Below the pieces are notes generated by a model that was not told the DNA's origin, did not search any database, and saw only the letters and a program-made list of their open reading frames with translations. Shown one piece after another: positions 19,242 to 27,488 of a DNA stretch of 64,000 bases. Source of the DNA: Aurantimonas sp965217685 (GTDB taxonomy: Bacteria; Pseudomonadota; Alphaproteobacteria; Rhizobiales; Rhizobiaceae); contig CBDCIZ010000003.1 of assembly GCA_965217685.1 (NCBI GenBank), positions 4,588,001 through 4,652,000 of the forward strand. The letters run 5' to 3'. A program made the position numbers and the translations under genes. Within the stretch, counting starts at the first letter, position 1. Each line of letters begins with the position of its first letter.

Positions 19242-20513
19242 ATGAAGACTTTGATCTTAGATGCACAGGTGTTCGACGGCACCGGCAGTTCACCCCGCAA
19301 AGCCGACGTTCTGGTCGATGGCAACCGGATCATTCGGGTCGCCGAGCACATCGACCCGACCGACTGCGACGGCGCGCAGATCATCGCTGCGGCCGGTGCG
19401 ACGCTGATGCCGGGCCTCATCGACGGGCACACGCACCTCGGCCTCGGCTCGACGGTGGAACACAAATCGAACCGTACCGAGCCCGAGGAGGAACAGGCGC
19501 TCATCATCAGCCACAACGCGCGCGTGATGCTCGACCATGGGTATACCAGCATCTATTCTGGCGGGAACCGCCGGCCCCGCGTCGAAGTGGCGCTGCGCAA
19601 AGCAGTCGGCGAAGGCTGGATGCCCGGCCCACGCATCCGTGCCACGTCTTGGGAAGTGAGCGCCGCGACGATGCAGACGGCGTCGGCCCACATCAGCTCT
19701 GTGTCGTCGACGCAGCACGTGAATGTCGAGGATCGCGAGCCGATCACCGACAAAATCCGAGCGTTCGTGCACGAGATGGCGGATGTCGGCGTCGACGTCA
19801 TCAAGATGCCGATCTCGGGTGAAAGCGCGCTGGTCGAATACAGCTCGCGTTTGCTGGAGTTTAAAGAGGAGGAAGTCGCGGCGGCAGGCGAGGTGGCCCG
19901 TGAACGCGGCCTGTGGCTCACGGCGCATGCCCATTCGTCCGAAGCGATCCAGATGGCGCTCCGGCACGGGTTTCGGGTCATCTACCACGCGACCTATATG
20001 GACGATGAGACCGTCGCGGCGCTCGCCGCTGTCAAGGACAAGGTTTTCATCGCGCCGTCGCCGGGTAGCTTCTGGATGATGTTCAACATGGGCGCGGCGC
20101 CCTCGGAGGGGATGGAAGCCGAAATCGGCAAGGCCAGTCTTCTTGAGGTGGTACCAAAGCTGATCGCTGCCGGCATCCGGCTCGTACCCGGAAGTGATTA
20201 CGGCTTGCCGGTCAGCCCGATCGGCCAAAACGCGCGTGATCTCGAATTGTTCGTCGATTGGTTCGGCATGACGCCCGCCGAAACGCTGCGATGCGCGACC
20301 GAGAATGGCGGATACCTTATGGGCATGGGCGACGAGCTCGGCTTGGTGCGCGAAGGGTATCTGGCAGACTTGTTACTCGTCGAGGGAGACCCGACAGCCG
20401 ACATCAAGATCCTCCAGGATACGGCCCGGCTTTCGATGATCATGCGGGACGGTCAGTTCCACAAGCGTCCAAGCGAGCGCCTCCGGACCCGCGATCTGGC
20501 GATCGCCGCCTGA
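19242..20513 (+). CDS. Metal-dependent amidohydrolase (imidazolonepropionase-like)
   Basis: 423 aa cytoplasmic amidohydrolase. The HxH pair is His63/His65 (DGHTHLG), the likely carboxylated lysine is Lys188 (VIKMP), further ligands are in TAHAHS (229-231) and His249, and Asp319 lies in GSDYG. The fold therefore has a full binuclear metal site. Relatives cleave amides, peptide-like bonds, carbamates or lactams. ATG 19242 is chosen because TTGAGGA lies 7-8 bases upstream; an in-frame earlier start has none. The stop overlaps the esterase start (TGATG), so the two hydrolases are co-translated. The substrate may be an aromatic amide or ester conjugate. Confidence 0.88.
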   Translation: MKTLILDAQVFDGTGSSPRKADVLVDGNRIIRVAEHIDPTDCDGAQIIAAAGATLMPGLIDGHTHLGLGSTVEHKSNRTEPEEEQALIISHNARVMLDHGYTSIYSGGNRRPRVEVALRKAVGEGWMPGPRIRATSWEVSAATMQTASAHISSVSSTQHVNVEDREPITDKIRAFVHEMADVGVDVIKMPISGESALVEYSSRLLEFKEEEVAAAGEVARERGLWLTAHAHSSEAIQMALRHGFRVIYHATYMDDETVAALAAVKDKVFIAPSPGSFWMMFNMGAAPSEGMEAEIGKASLLEVVPKLIAAGIRLVPGSDYGLPVSPIGQNARDLELFVDWFGMTPAETLRCATENGGYLMGMGDELGLVREGYLADLLLVEGDPTADIKILQDTARLSMIMRDGQFHKRPSERLRTRDLAIAA

Positions 20514-22045
20514 TGCGACCTTCGCAGCATCCGGATGTCGAGACCGAACTCATCCGAGCCTCCACGACCAACGGCGACGTCGTCGGCCGGATGCAGCGCG
20601 GTGTCAGCGTGTTCAAGGGCATTCCTTACGCCCGGCCGCCGATTGGGCCGCTCCGCTGGCGCGCGCCCGAGCCGATGTTCGAATGGGAGCGCCCGCGGTT
20701 CGCCCTTGAGTTCGGCCCCGCACCAATACAAGAGTTGCCGCCCCGTCGGTCGCTGATGTACCGGCTCAACTTCGACGACGCGCGGCCGCTGGTGACCAGC
20801 GAGGACTGCCTCTACCTCAATGTTTGGAGCCCCGACTGTACGAGGGGAGCCGATCTGCCGGTCATGGTCTGGATCCATGGCGGCGCCAATCGCGTCGGAC
20901 ATGGCGGCCAGGACTTGTTCGAGGGAGCCCGCCTCGCCGCACGCGGGGTCGTAGTCGTCACGATCAATATGCGGCTTGGCGCACTGGGCTTTTTATCGCT
21001 TCCAGAACTGGCTGAGGAGAGCCCGCACGGCGCCTCGGGCAATTATGGCCTACAGGATGTCGTCGCCGCGCTCGGTTGGGTGCAACAGAACATCGGCGCG
21101 TTCGGCGGTGACCCCTTGGGCGTTACCATCGCGGGCAACTCAGCGGGCGCTGCGATCGTCACGCATCTGATGGCCGCGCCAGCGGCACGCGGCCTCTTCC
21201 GGGCTGCGATCGGGCAGAGCATCGCGGGCGTGTTTCGCGCCGAAGGCCGCATGACCCCTCAGCGAGAGGCCGCCGACCGCGGATCGGAGGCGGTTAGGAC
21301 CCTTGGTGGTTCCGTCGCACATCTGCGCGCCCTACCCGCGACAGCATTTCTGGCGATCCCACCAGAGGGCGTGATTGTGGACGGCGCGCTGCTGGTCGAA
21401 GACACGACCGACGCCTTCGTCGGTGGACGCCAAGCGGCCATTCCCCTTCTCGTGGGCTGGAACCAGGATGAGGGAAGCCTTTTCGCCACGCCGAAAGTGG
21501 CCGAGGACATGATGGCGGCGATGCAGCCGGGCCGCGCGGCGCCATTGCTGGAGCGAACCTATCCTGCCGCGTCCCACCCCGGCGGCGCTGTATCGCGCCG
21601 GCAGCTAGTTGGAGATCGGCGTTTCGCCTACCCGGTATGGAACTGGGCGCGGACCCACGCCGAAACGGCTCGCGCGCCGACCTGGCTCTACAAGTTCGAC
21701 CACCGGCTGCCGCTGCCGGCCGACCTTCTTCCGCCGCCCGATGGCGGAGAGGAGTACGGCACGTTTCACTCGGCAGAATTGCCGTACGTATGGGACAATC
21801 TCGATGTCCGGCCGTGGGAGTGGAACGACACCGACCGCGGCATCGCAGCGCGCCTTGCAGATACATGGACGAGGTTCGTTTCTTACCTTGATCCCAATGG
21901 CGGCGACTTGCCGATGTGGAACCTTCTCAACCGTTCGAACGACGCCGAGCTGATGGTCCTGGGCAGCACGCCTCATCTCGGGGCCGTGCCACGGCGTGAG
22001 GTTTTTGAGCTGTTCGCCGAACAATTCCAGCGCGAGATCGCGTGA
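20513..22045 (+). CDS. Type B carboxylesterase
   Basis: 510 aa alpha/beta hydrolase of the carboxylesterase/cholinesterase family. It has SEDCLYLNVW, the oxyanion-hole motif WIHGGAN, the nucleophile elbow GNSAG with Ser210, a likely acid in NQDEGSLF, and the catalytic His in the FHSAELPYVW region. No signal peptide is seen, so it acts in the cytoplasm. It starts at the TGATG overlap with the amidohydrolase stop and ends with the same overlap to the SDR. It probably frees an aromatic acid or phenol from an ester taken up by the receptor (inference). Confidence 0.9.
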   Translation: MRPSQHPDVETELIRASTTNGDVVGRMQRGVSVFKGIPYARPPIGPLRWRAPEPMFEWERPRFALEFGPAPIQELPPRRSLMYRLNFDDARPLVTSEDCLYLNVWSPDCTRGADLPVMVWIHGGANRVGHGGQDLFEGARLAARGVVVVTINMRLGALGFLSLPELAEESPHGASGNYGLQDVVAALGWVQQNIGAFGGDPLGVTIAGNSAGAAIVTHLMAAPAARGLFRAAIGQSIAGVFRAEGRMTPQREAADRGSEAVRTLGGSVAHLRALPATAFLAIPPEGVIVDGALLVEDTTDAFVGGRQAAIPLLVGWNQDEGSLFATPKVAEDMMAAMQPGRAAPLLERTYPAASHPGGAVSRRQLVGDRRFAYPVWNWARTHAETARAPTWLYKFDHRLPLPADLLPPPDGGEEYGTFHSAELPYVWDNLDVRPWEWNDTDRGIAARLADTWTRFVSYLDPNGGDLPMWNLLNRSNDAELMVLGSTPHLGAVPRREVFELFAEQFQREIA

Positions 22046-22845
22046 TGGACCTCGAACTGGACGGACAGGTCGCTCTCGTCACCGCAGCCAGCCGCGGCAT
22101 CGGCTACGCGATCGCTCGGCGGTTAGTCCTGGAGGGCGTAAAGGTTGCGGTTAGCGCGCGCGAGGGACCATCGCTAATCGCTGCTATTGACGGACTGTCC
22201 AGGCTTACACCCCGCGCTGCGGATCAGATCATCGCGCTTCCCGCCGATCTTTCCGAATCCGGTAGCGGAGAGCGCCTTGTGCATGAGGTGCTCGACCGCT
22301 GCGGCCAGCTCGACATCCTAGTCAGCAACTCGCCCGGCCCCCGACTGATGCCGGCGACCGAGACGACCGATGAGGACTGGCTGGACGCGTATGCCAAGCT
22401 GTTGCGACCGGCAGTCCAGCTGTCTCGGGCGGCGGCGGCCCACATGGTTGGCCGCGGCACCGGCTCCATTGTTTTCATGACGTCTACCTGGGTCCGGGAA
22501 CCCAGGAACGGCTCGGTGCTCTCATCGGCGATGCGCTCGGCGGTTTCGGCCTTGTCGAAGCAGATGGCCAATGAGCTGGCTTCGCGCGGCATCAGGGTCA
22601 ATCAGGTCATGCCCGGCGTGACCGCGACCGATCGAACCCGACAGATCGCGGCAAGCGAAGCGGTTCATAGCGGGTCTACCGTCGAGGAGGAGATTGAGCG
22701 CGTCGCTGCGAGCATTCCGCTCGGCCGGATCGCCCGCCCTGAGGAGATCGCCGACGCGGTCGCATTTCTGGTGTCCGCGCGCTCCGCCTTCACGACGGGC
22801 CAGACCCTCGCCATCGACGGCGGCAACAGCCGCTCCATCATTTAG
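22045..22845 (+). CDS. SDR-family protein with non-canonical active site
   Basis: 266 aa with the cofactor motif TAASRGIG (residues 13-20) and overall SDR layout, including the C-terminal FLVSARSAFTTGQTLAIDGG. The central NNAG is replaced by SNSPG (94-98), and the YxxxK dyad is absent: the aligned region reads VLSSAMRSAVSAL, with Leu159 and Met163 at the Tyr and Lys positions. A group of SDRs with such LSxAxRxA motifs is known, and their chemistry is less clear. It starts inside the esterase stop codon (TGATG). It may act on the ring-cleavage or hydroxylation product, or be non-catalytic. Confidence 0.85.
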   Translation: MDLELDGQVALVTAASRGIGYAIARRLVLEGVKVAVSAREGPSLIAAIDGLSRLTPRAADQIIALPADLSESGSGERLVHEVLDRCGQLDILVSNSPGPRLMPATETTDEDWLDAYAKLLRPAVQLSRAAAAHMVGRGTGSIVFMTSTWVREPRNGSVLSSAMRSAVSALSKQMANELASRGIRVNQVMPGVTATDRTRQIAASEAVHSGSTVEEEIERVAASIPLGRIARPEEIADAVAFLVSARSAFTTGQTLAIDGGNSRSII

Positions 22846-22855
22846 GTGCTGCCGA

Positions 22856-23491
22856 ATGACCTCAGACGCTAAAGAACAACGATTTCATACGTTCCGGCCA
22901 GGAGATGGTCATCGACTATGCCACAACCCGCTGAACTCCATCATCGCGCCGCGGCCGATCGGTTGGATCGCCACGCGAAGTACGGACGGCGTCGCGAATA
23001 TTGCACCCTTCAGCTTCTTCAACATGTTCAGCTACTTACCGCCGGTCTTAGGTTTTGCACCCGACGATCGAGCCGACACTTTACGCAATGCACGCGAGAC
23101 CGGCGAGTTTACGTGGAACCTGGTCACCCGGGCCCATGCCGAGCCCATGAACGTGACATCGCTGGCCGTTTCGCCAGACGTCGACGAATTCGCGCTAGCC
23201 GGCCTGATGGCGCTGCCGTCGATAGACATCGCCGCGCCCCGCGTTGCCGGCAGCCCAGTCCAGATGGAATGCAAGGTTACGGACATCGTTTCCGTCCGCG
23301 GTTTGGGCGGCACGCCCGGTTCCCATTCGCTCGTCCTCGGCGAGATCGTCCAAGTCCATATTGATGAGGCCCACATCGTCGATGGCTTGTATCGAACGAC
23401 CAGTGCAATCCCCATTTTGCGAGGTGGCGGCGCGGCCGACTATTTCTCGATTACCGACGACAGCTGCTTCCAGATGCCGCGGCCCAGCTGA
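22856..23491 (+). CDS. Flavin reductase-like FMN-binding split-barrel protein
   Basis: 211 aa. The N-terminal motif PLNSIIAPRPIGWIATRSTDG and NIAPFSFFNMFSYLPPVLGF are hallmarks of the DIM6/NTAB-type flavin reductase family. ATG 22856 is chosen because the longer frame covers the end of the SDR gene. Such proteins supply reduced flavin to a monooxygenase or act directly on substrate. The hydroxylase at 16490 is of the single-component type and would not need a reductase, so this protein may have another partner or its own activity. Confidence 0.85.
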   Translation: MTSDAKEQRFHTFRPGDGHRLCHNPLNSIIAPRPIGWIATRSTDGVANIAPFSFFNMFSYLPPVLGFAPDDRADTLRNARETGEFTWNLVTRAHAEPMNVTSLAVSPDVDEFALAGLMALPSIDIAAPRVAGSPVQMECKVTDIVSVRGLGGTPGSHSLVLGEIVQVHIDEAHIVDGLYRTTSAIPILRGGGAADYFSITDDSCFQMPRPS

Positions 23492-23549
23492 ATGAGCTCA
23501 TCGACCGACCGCGGATGCGGGGGCAAGCCTTACTCACTCAGGAGCAGAC

Positions 23550-24539
23550 ATGGACGGCAAAATCGCGCTCGAGGAGCATTTCGCAATTGACGACACACTC
23601 GGAGACTCCGAGAACTTCGTCGGCAAGGATCGCTGGCGCGAGCTCCGCGCGCAGCTGCTGGATATTCAACAGCTGCGGTTGAGGGAGATGGACGAAAACG
23701 GAATTGAGATCATGATCCTGTCGTTGAACAGCCCCGCAGTGCAGGCGGTTCTCGACAAGAAGGCGGCCGCCGAATTGGCTCGGCGTACCAACGACCTTCT
23801 TGCCAACGAAATCGCCAAGGCCCCTAACCGCTTCCAAGGGTTCGCAGCACTGCCCATGCAGGATCCCGACGAAGCCGCACGCGAGCTTGAACGCTGCGTC
23901 ACGACGCTCGGGATGAAGGGGGCGTTGGTCAACGGCTATTCGCAACTCCATTCCGCCGACAACGCGCGCTACTATGACCTGCACGAGTATTGGGCGTTTT
24001 GGGAAGTGGTCGAGCGGCTGAAGGTGCCGTTCTATCTTCACCCTCGTGAACCGAGCCAGCGCAAGGCGTATGAAGGACATCCCTGGCTGATCGGGCCGGC
24101 TTATGGTTTCGGTGCGGAAACGGGTCTACATGCGCTCCGCTTGATCGGAAGCGGCTTGTTCGATCAATTCCCCGCCCTAACGATAATTCTCGGGCATTTG
24201 GGCGAGTCCCTGCCCTTTTCCCTTTACCGCATCGACGAGCGCATCGCCTGGTCGCCGCTCGGCTATCCCGCCAAGAAAAAGGTATCGGAGTATTTTTCCG
24301 AAAACTTCTTCATCACAGTCGCCGGAAACTTCAGAACGCAATCGCTGGTCAGCTCGATACTTGAAATAGGCGCAGACCGGATCCTGTTCTCAACCGACTA
24401 CCCGTTCGAAGAGGTTGGCCACGCGGCCCGCTGGTTCGACAGCGCAGCGATCAGCGAAACCGATCGACGGAAGATTGGGCGAGAGAATGCCTGCAAATTG
24501 TTTGGTTTGCCGTCAGTCGCGGGAGCGCAAGCGGCATGA
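23550..24539 (+). CDS. Gamma-resorcylate decarboxylase-like amidohydrolase-fold enzyme
   Basis: 329 aa, very close in layout to known gamma-resorcylate (2,6-dihydroxybenzoate) decarboxylases. The metal site is complete: Glu8 and His10 in ALEEHFAI, His164 in FYLHPR, His216 in LGHLGES, and Asp283 in STDYPFE. Enzymes of this family remove CO2 from salicylate-type acids without oxidation, giving resorcinols or phenols. Exact substrate is not certain, since 2,3-dihydroxybenzoate and salicylate decarboxylases share the fold. The stop overlaps the next gene by 4 bases (ATGA). Its place in the operon suggests decarboxylation before ring hydroxylation. Confidence 0.9.
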   Translation: MDGKIALEEHFAIDDTLGDSENFVGKDRWRELRAQLLDIQQLRLREMDENGIEIMILSLNSPAVQAVLDKKAAAELARRTNDLLANEIAKAPNRFQGFAALPMQDPDEAARELERCVTTLGMKGALVNGYSQLHSADNARYYDLHEYWAFWEVVERLKVPFYLHPREPSQRKAYEGHPWLIGPAYGFGAETGLHALRLIGSGLFDQFPALTIILGHLGESLPFSLYRIDERIAWSPLGYPAKKKVSEYFSENFFITVAGNFRTQSLVSSILEIGADRILFSTDYPFEEVGHAARWFDSAAISETDRRKIGRENACKLFGLPSVAGAQAA

Positions 24540-25390
24540 AACTTGTTCGCTACGAAGATACCGGGCCCCGGCTCGGCGCCGTCAAAGCTGACGGTATCGT
24601 CGATCTTGTCGCGGCCGGCAGCCACTGGTGGACCATTCAAGAAATTGCCGCGGCGGGTGAAGCGGCGCTGGCAGAACTCACCGTGCTCGTGGACAGGCAC
24701 GCTCCGACGCGCAAGCTGGCCGACACGCGGCTCCTGGTCCCGATCGAAAGGCCGGGCAAATATCTCGCAATCGGGATGAATTACGCCAAACATGTCGAGG
24801 AGTCGGACAAGCTCGGCGTCGCGCGGTCGAAATACCAGACTTGGTTCAACAAACAGACGACGTGCATCGTCGGTCCCTATGACATCATCGAGCCGGGTCC
24901 GACCGAGAAACTGGACTATGAGGTCGAGCTTGGCGTGGTAATAGGCCGTCCGGCACGAAATGTGCGCGAGGCGGACGCGCCCGGGCATATCTTCGGCTAT
25001 TTCGTCGCTAACGACGTCTCGGCGCGCGATTGGCAGTTCCACACGCCGACATTCACGATGGGCAAGTCGTTCGATACGCATGGGCCTATCGGCCCATGGA
25101 TCGTCACTGCCGACGAGATCGCCGACCCCCACGATCTCACGCTACGCGCCTGGGTCAATGGCGAGCTGCGGCAAGAGAGCAGCACCCGCCACATGATTCA
25201 TAATGTGTGGGCGCAAATCGCTTATCTTTCGGCCGCGTTCACGCTCGAAAGCGGTGACCTGATCGCCACGGGTACGCCGGAAGGGGTTGGCATCGGCATG
25301 GACCCGCAGCGGTTTTTGCAGCCCGGCGACGTCGTGCGCTGCGAGGTGATCGGCGTCGGCGTGATCGAGAACAAAGTGGCCGCGGCCTAG
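24536..25390 (+). CDS. Fumarylacetoacetate hydrolase family protein
   Basis: 284 aa. The C-terminal FAH domain has the metal ligands Glu129 and Glu131 in LDYEVELG and Asp160 in VANDVSARDWQ, plus TGTPEGVG near the end. Family members hydrolyse acylpyruvates or fumarylpyruvate, or decarboxylate/isomerise oxo-acids made by ring cleavage. The start overlaps the decarboxylase stop (ATGA). Directly next to a second extradiol dioxygenase, it most likely cleaves the ring-opened product. Confidence 0.9.
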   Translation: MKLVRYEDTGPRLGAVKADGIVDLVAAGSHWWTIQEIAAAGEAALAELTVLVDRHAPTRKLADTRLLVPIERPGKYLAIGMNYAKHVEESDKLGVARSKYQTWFNKQTTCIVGPYDIIEPGPTEKLDYEVELGVVIGRPARNVREADAPGHIFGYFVANDVSARDWQFHTPTFTMGKSFDTHGPIGPWIVTADEIADPHDLTLRAWVNGELRQESSTRHMIHNVWAQIAYLSAAFTLESGDLIATGTPEGVGIGMDPQRFLQPGDVVRCEVIGVGVIENKVAAA

Positions 25391-25401
25391 GAGAAAAGAT
25401 C

Positions 25402-26388
25402 ATGGCTGTTCTCAACGCATTGTCGGTGACGCTCGAGGTTCCGGACGTTGAGCCGGGCATCAAGTTCTACACCGACGCCGGACTCATCGTGGAGCGCAGC
25501 GGCCAAATCGCGCGCCTGCGGTGCGAGGGTCAGGATCGGGATACGATCATCCTGCTGGGTGGCTTCGCGCGGAAGCGCCTGCATCACGTCTCGCTGCGCG
25601 CCGATGACCTGGATGGCATCGCCCGACAGGTAGCAGCCGCCGGTGGGCAGGTCGTCGCGGCGCCGGAGGGGTTCGAGGGAAATGGCTTATGGGTTTTGGA
25701 CCCCAACGGGATGCTTATCCACCTTGCAGAGCAGGCCGCTGATCCTGAGCTGCAAGCGGTCAAGCTCTTCGAAATTAACGCGCCCGGGCGGGTCGTCCGA
25801 AAGCGCCGTTCGGCGATCCTCCCGCAGGGTAGTTACGCGGCGGCCAAGCCTCTTCGTCTAGGGCACGTCCTGGTCTTCTCGCCCGACGTCATGAAGAGCG
25901 TCGAGTTCGTGACCACGGCGCTCGGTATGGGGCTTGCGGACCATGCTCAGGACGTGATCGCGTTTACCTGCGCTCGAAAAGAAAGCGATCACCACGTCCT
26001 TGCGTTCGCGAAATCGCCGGGGATAGGCTTTCATCACGCTAGTTTTCAGGTCGGCGATCCAGATGAGGTCGGACGCGGCGGGCGAGCGCTGCTCGCCAAA
26101 TCTGGGCGAGGTGACTGGGGTTTCGGCCGCCACACCATTGGCTCAAACTTTTTTCATTACATCCAAGACCCCTGGGGCTCTTGGTTCGAGTATTTTTCCG
26201 ACATGGATCACATTGACGACCATACACTGTGGACGCCAACCAACTACGGGATGGAGGACAGTCTCGCCAGCTGGGGCCCGGAGGTTCCACGCGATTTCGT
26301 CCGCAATTATGAAGTCGAGCCGAACGCTTTCCAACCTGTTAGCCAAGAAGAGAACGCGTTACCGCTTGCTCAAACCGATGGTGTCTGA
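25402..26388 (+). CDS. Extradiol ring-cleavage dioxygenase (VOC family), second copy
   Basis: 328 aa, two VOC modules. Predicted Fe ligands: His155 (LGHVLVFSP), His211 or 212 (FHHASFQV) and Glu263 (SWFEYFSDMD). Compared with the enzyme at 18279 it has the same length class and ligand spacing but clearly different sequence, so it is not a recent duplicate. It begins 11 bases after the FAH gene, with GGAGAAA upstream. It is the last complete gene of the operon and of the inserted segment. Confidence 0.88.
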   Translation: MAVLNALSVTLEVPDVEPGIKFYTDAGLIVERSGQIARLRCEGQDRDTIILLGGFARKRLHHVSLRADDLDGIARQVAAAGGQVVAAPEGFEGNGLWVLDPNGMLIHLAEQAADPELQAVKLFEINAPGRVVRKRRSAILPQGSYAAAKPLRLGHVLVFSPDVMKSVEFVTTALGMGLADHAQDVIAFTCARKESDHHVLAFAKSPGIGFHHASFQVGDPDEVGRGGRALLAKSGRGDWGFGRHTIGSNFFHYIQDPWGSWFEYFSDMDHIDDHTLWTPTNYGMEDSLASWGPEVPRDFVRNYEVEPNAFQPVSQEENALPLAQTDGV

Positions 26389-26617
26389 AGAAGCGGCACG
26401 TGGACAAGCAGCGGTTCTTGGTATTACAGGACAGAGTCAAAAGCCTGTGACTAGCTTGAGTGTGCGCTGATTGAAATGAGATTCCACTACAATATCCATC
26501 AACCACCGATAGTCGGCAAAGAACCATGAGCAATATCGCCGATAGCTGCAGCGATTGGTAATCGATTACCCAATATAATCATTTTATTGGCTCAGGAAAT
26601 GAGAAGCGAGGATTGAT
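26389..26617. other. Non-coding region at the right end of the inserted segment
   Basis: About 230 bases of lower GC content without an ORF of note. It contains the palindrome described at 26557-26570 and what looks like a promoter region for the truncated gene that starts at 26618. Confidence 0.4.
26557..26570. promoter_or_regulatory. LacI-family-like operator palindrome
   Basis: GGTAATCGATTACC is a perfect 14-bp palindrome with a central CG, the form typical of LacI/GalR-family operators. It lies about 47 bases before the start of a truncated ORF. No LacI-type regulator is encoded in the window, so the site is probably an orphan left from the source cluster. Confidence 0.5.
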
Positions 26618-26715
26618 GTGGTTGGAAGTGATCTTTTGCGCGCTCGCTTCGGTTCTAGAGTCAAGGCCCTGCTTGAGCTTACAAATATAACGACTAATGA
26701 TCTCGCTGTTCTAAG
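26618..26715 (+). pseudogene. First codons of an unidentified gene, cut at the segment edge
   Basis: GTG 26618, preceded by GCGAGG, opens a frame whose first 32 codons look protein-like (DLLRARFGSRVKALLEL). At 26716 the frame runs into the direct repeat and then into the wrong strand of the hydrolase gene. The likely reading is that the inserted segment carries only the 5' end of this gene. Identity unknown. An alternative start, ATG 26616 in another frame, gives only 24 codons. Confidence 0.35.
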
Positions 26716-26724
26716 TGATAGGAA
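26716..26724. repeat. 9-bp direct repeat, right copy, flanking the 15-kb segment
   Basis: TGATAGGAA, the partner of 11729-11737, lying within the 5' half of the split hydrolase gene. Confidence 0.75.
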
Positions 26725-27323
26725 CCGCCTTCGGCCACGTTCATCGCCTGTTCGAGTCCGAATCCCGGCAGGAGCGTTTCGTAGAGGATCAGCCGGCGGA
26801 CCTCTTCAGGGTGCTCTGTTACCCATGCATAGGCGGCACGCGCAGAAATGTCGCAAGCGACAAGGTTCACTGCATCGGTCAGATCGAGCGCTTGCAGCAA
26901 GGCGCGTAGATCGTCCTTGAGCGAACCAGCATCGTAGCCCTTGTCAGGCTTGTCGGTCGCGCCGGTGCCGCGCACGTCCACGGCGATGACGGTGTAGCCT
27001 GCACGGGCAAGCGCTGGCATGACCTTGTGGTAGGCAAACCAGGTTTCGGGCGAGCCGTTCAACAGCATGATTGTGGGACCCGAACCGCCAATCACATAAT
27101 GCTGACGAATGCCGTTGGCGCGCTGCGTTTCATGCCTGAAAGTGCGGTAAAACTCCTGCGCGTTGAAAGGGGCATAAGCATCGATGTCGAGTGGGGCGAT
27201 TGACCGCGCCGGCACCAACCTGCCGTGCAGACTAGCGGGCGGGTGTCTTCCCCTGCCGCCTGGCGGCATCAAGGAATATGGTCTGTGAGTTCGGGCATTT
27301 CTGCACTCCTGAAGTCCGGCCAT
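26716..27323 (-). pseudogene. 5' half of an epoxide-hydrolase-like alpha/beta hydrolase gene, severed by insertion
   Basis: On the minus strand the frame from 27323 encodes the N-terminal alpha/beta hydrolase core. It shows LLNGSPETWFAYHKVMPAL (oxyanion region), AVDVRGTGATDKP, and the nucleophile region ACDISARAAYAW, where Asp of CDIS matches the epoxide hydrolase nucleophile. After GGSYH it leaves homology and stops at 26694. The missing cap and catalytic His are at 11305-11737. The true start is unsure; an ATG further in (MPPGGRG) is possible. A divergent HxlR gene lies 165 bases away and may have controlled the intact gene. Confidence 0.85.
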
Positions 27324-27488
27324 TGCTAGCCTTGGCGGTCGCTTGATCTCGTCAAGTCAGGTAATGTCTTATTCAGTCCGCATAAGGGGGGACAACGATG
27401 ATACCGTTCGGTCGACGGATGCCCGCCTGATCGGGGATACGTTTCATGCGGCGCTGTCATCACGCCTGCGATGATGCTATGAAGATTC

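Larger units (their letters stand above)
11738..26724. mobile_element. 15-kb inserted catabolic segment of unknown class
   Basis: This segment of 14,987 bases (one repeat copy included) interrupts an alpha/beta hydrolase gene and is bounded by a 9-bp direct repeat. It carries a TonB receptor, a metallo-hydrolase, a regulator and a nine-gene aromatic catabolic operon. No transposase, recombinase or convincing terminal inverted repeat was found inside: the left end reads ATATTAAGTCGTC and the right end, reversed, CTTAGAACAGCGA. At its right edge a promoter-like region and the first codons of another gene are cut off, so the segment seems to be excised from a larger cluster. The mechanism of insertion is unknown. 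Confidence 0.7.

Noticed and set aside
18279..26388. The two extradiol dioxygenases as a recent tandem duplication
   Set aside because: They share fold and ligand spacing but little sequence, so they were probably recruited separately.
11738..26715. Terminal inverted repeats of a classical transposon at the segment ends
   Set aside because: The two ends do not match beyond a few bases and no transposase is encoded inside.
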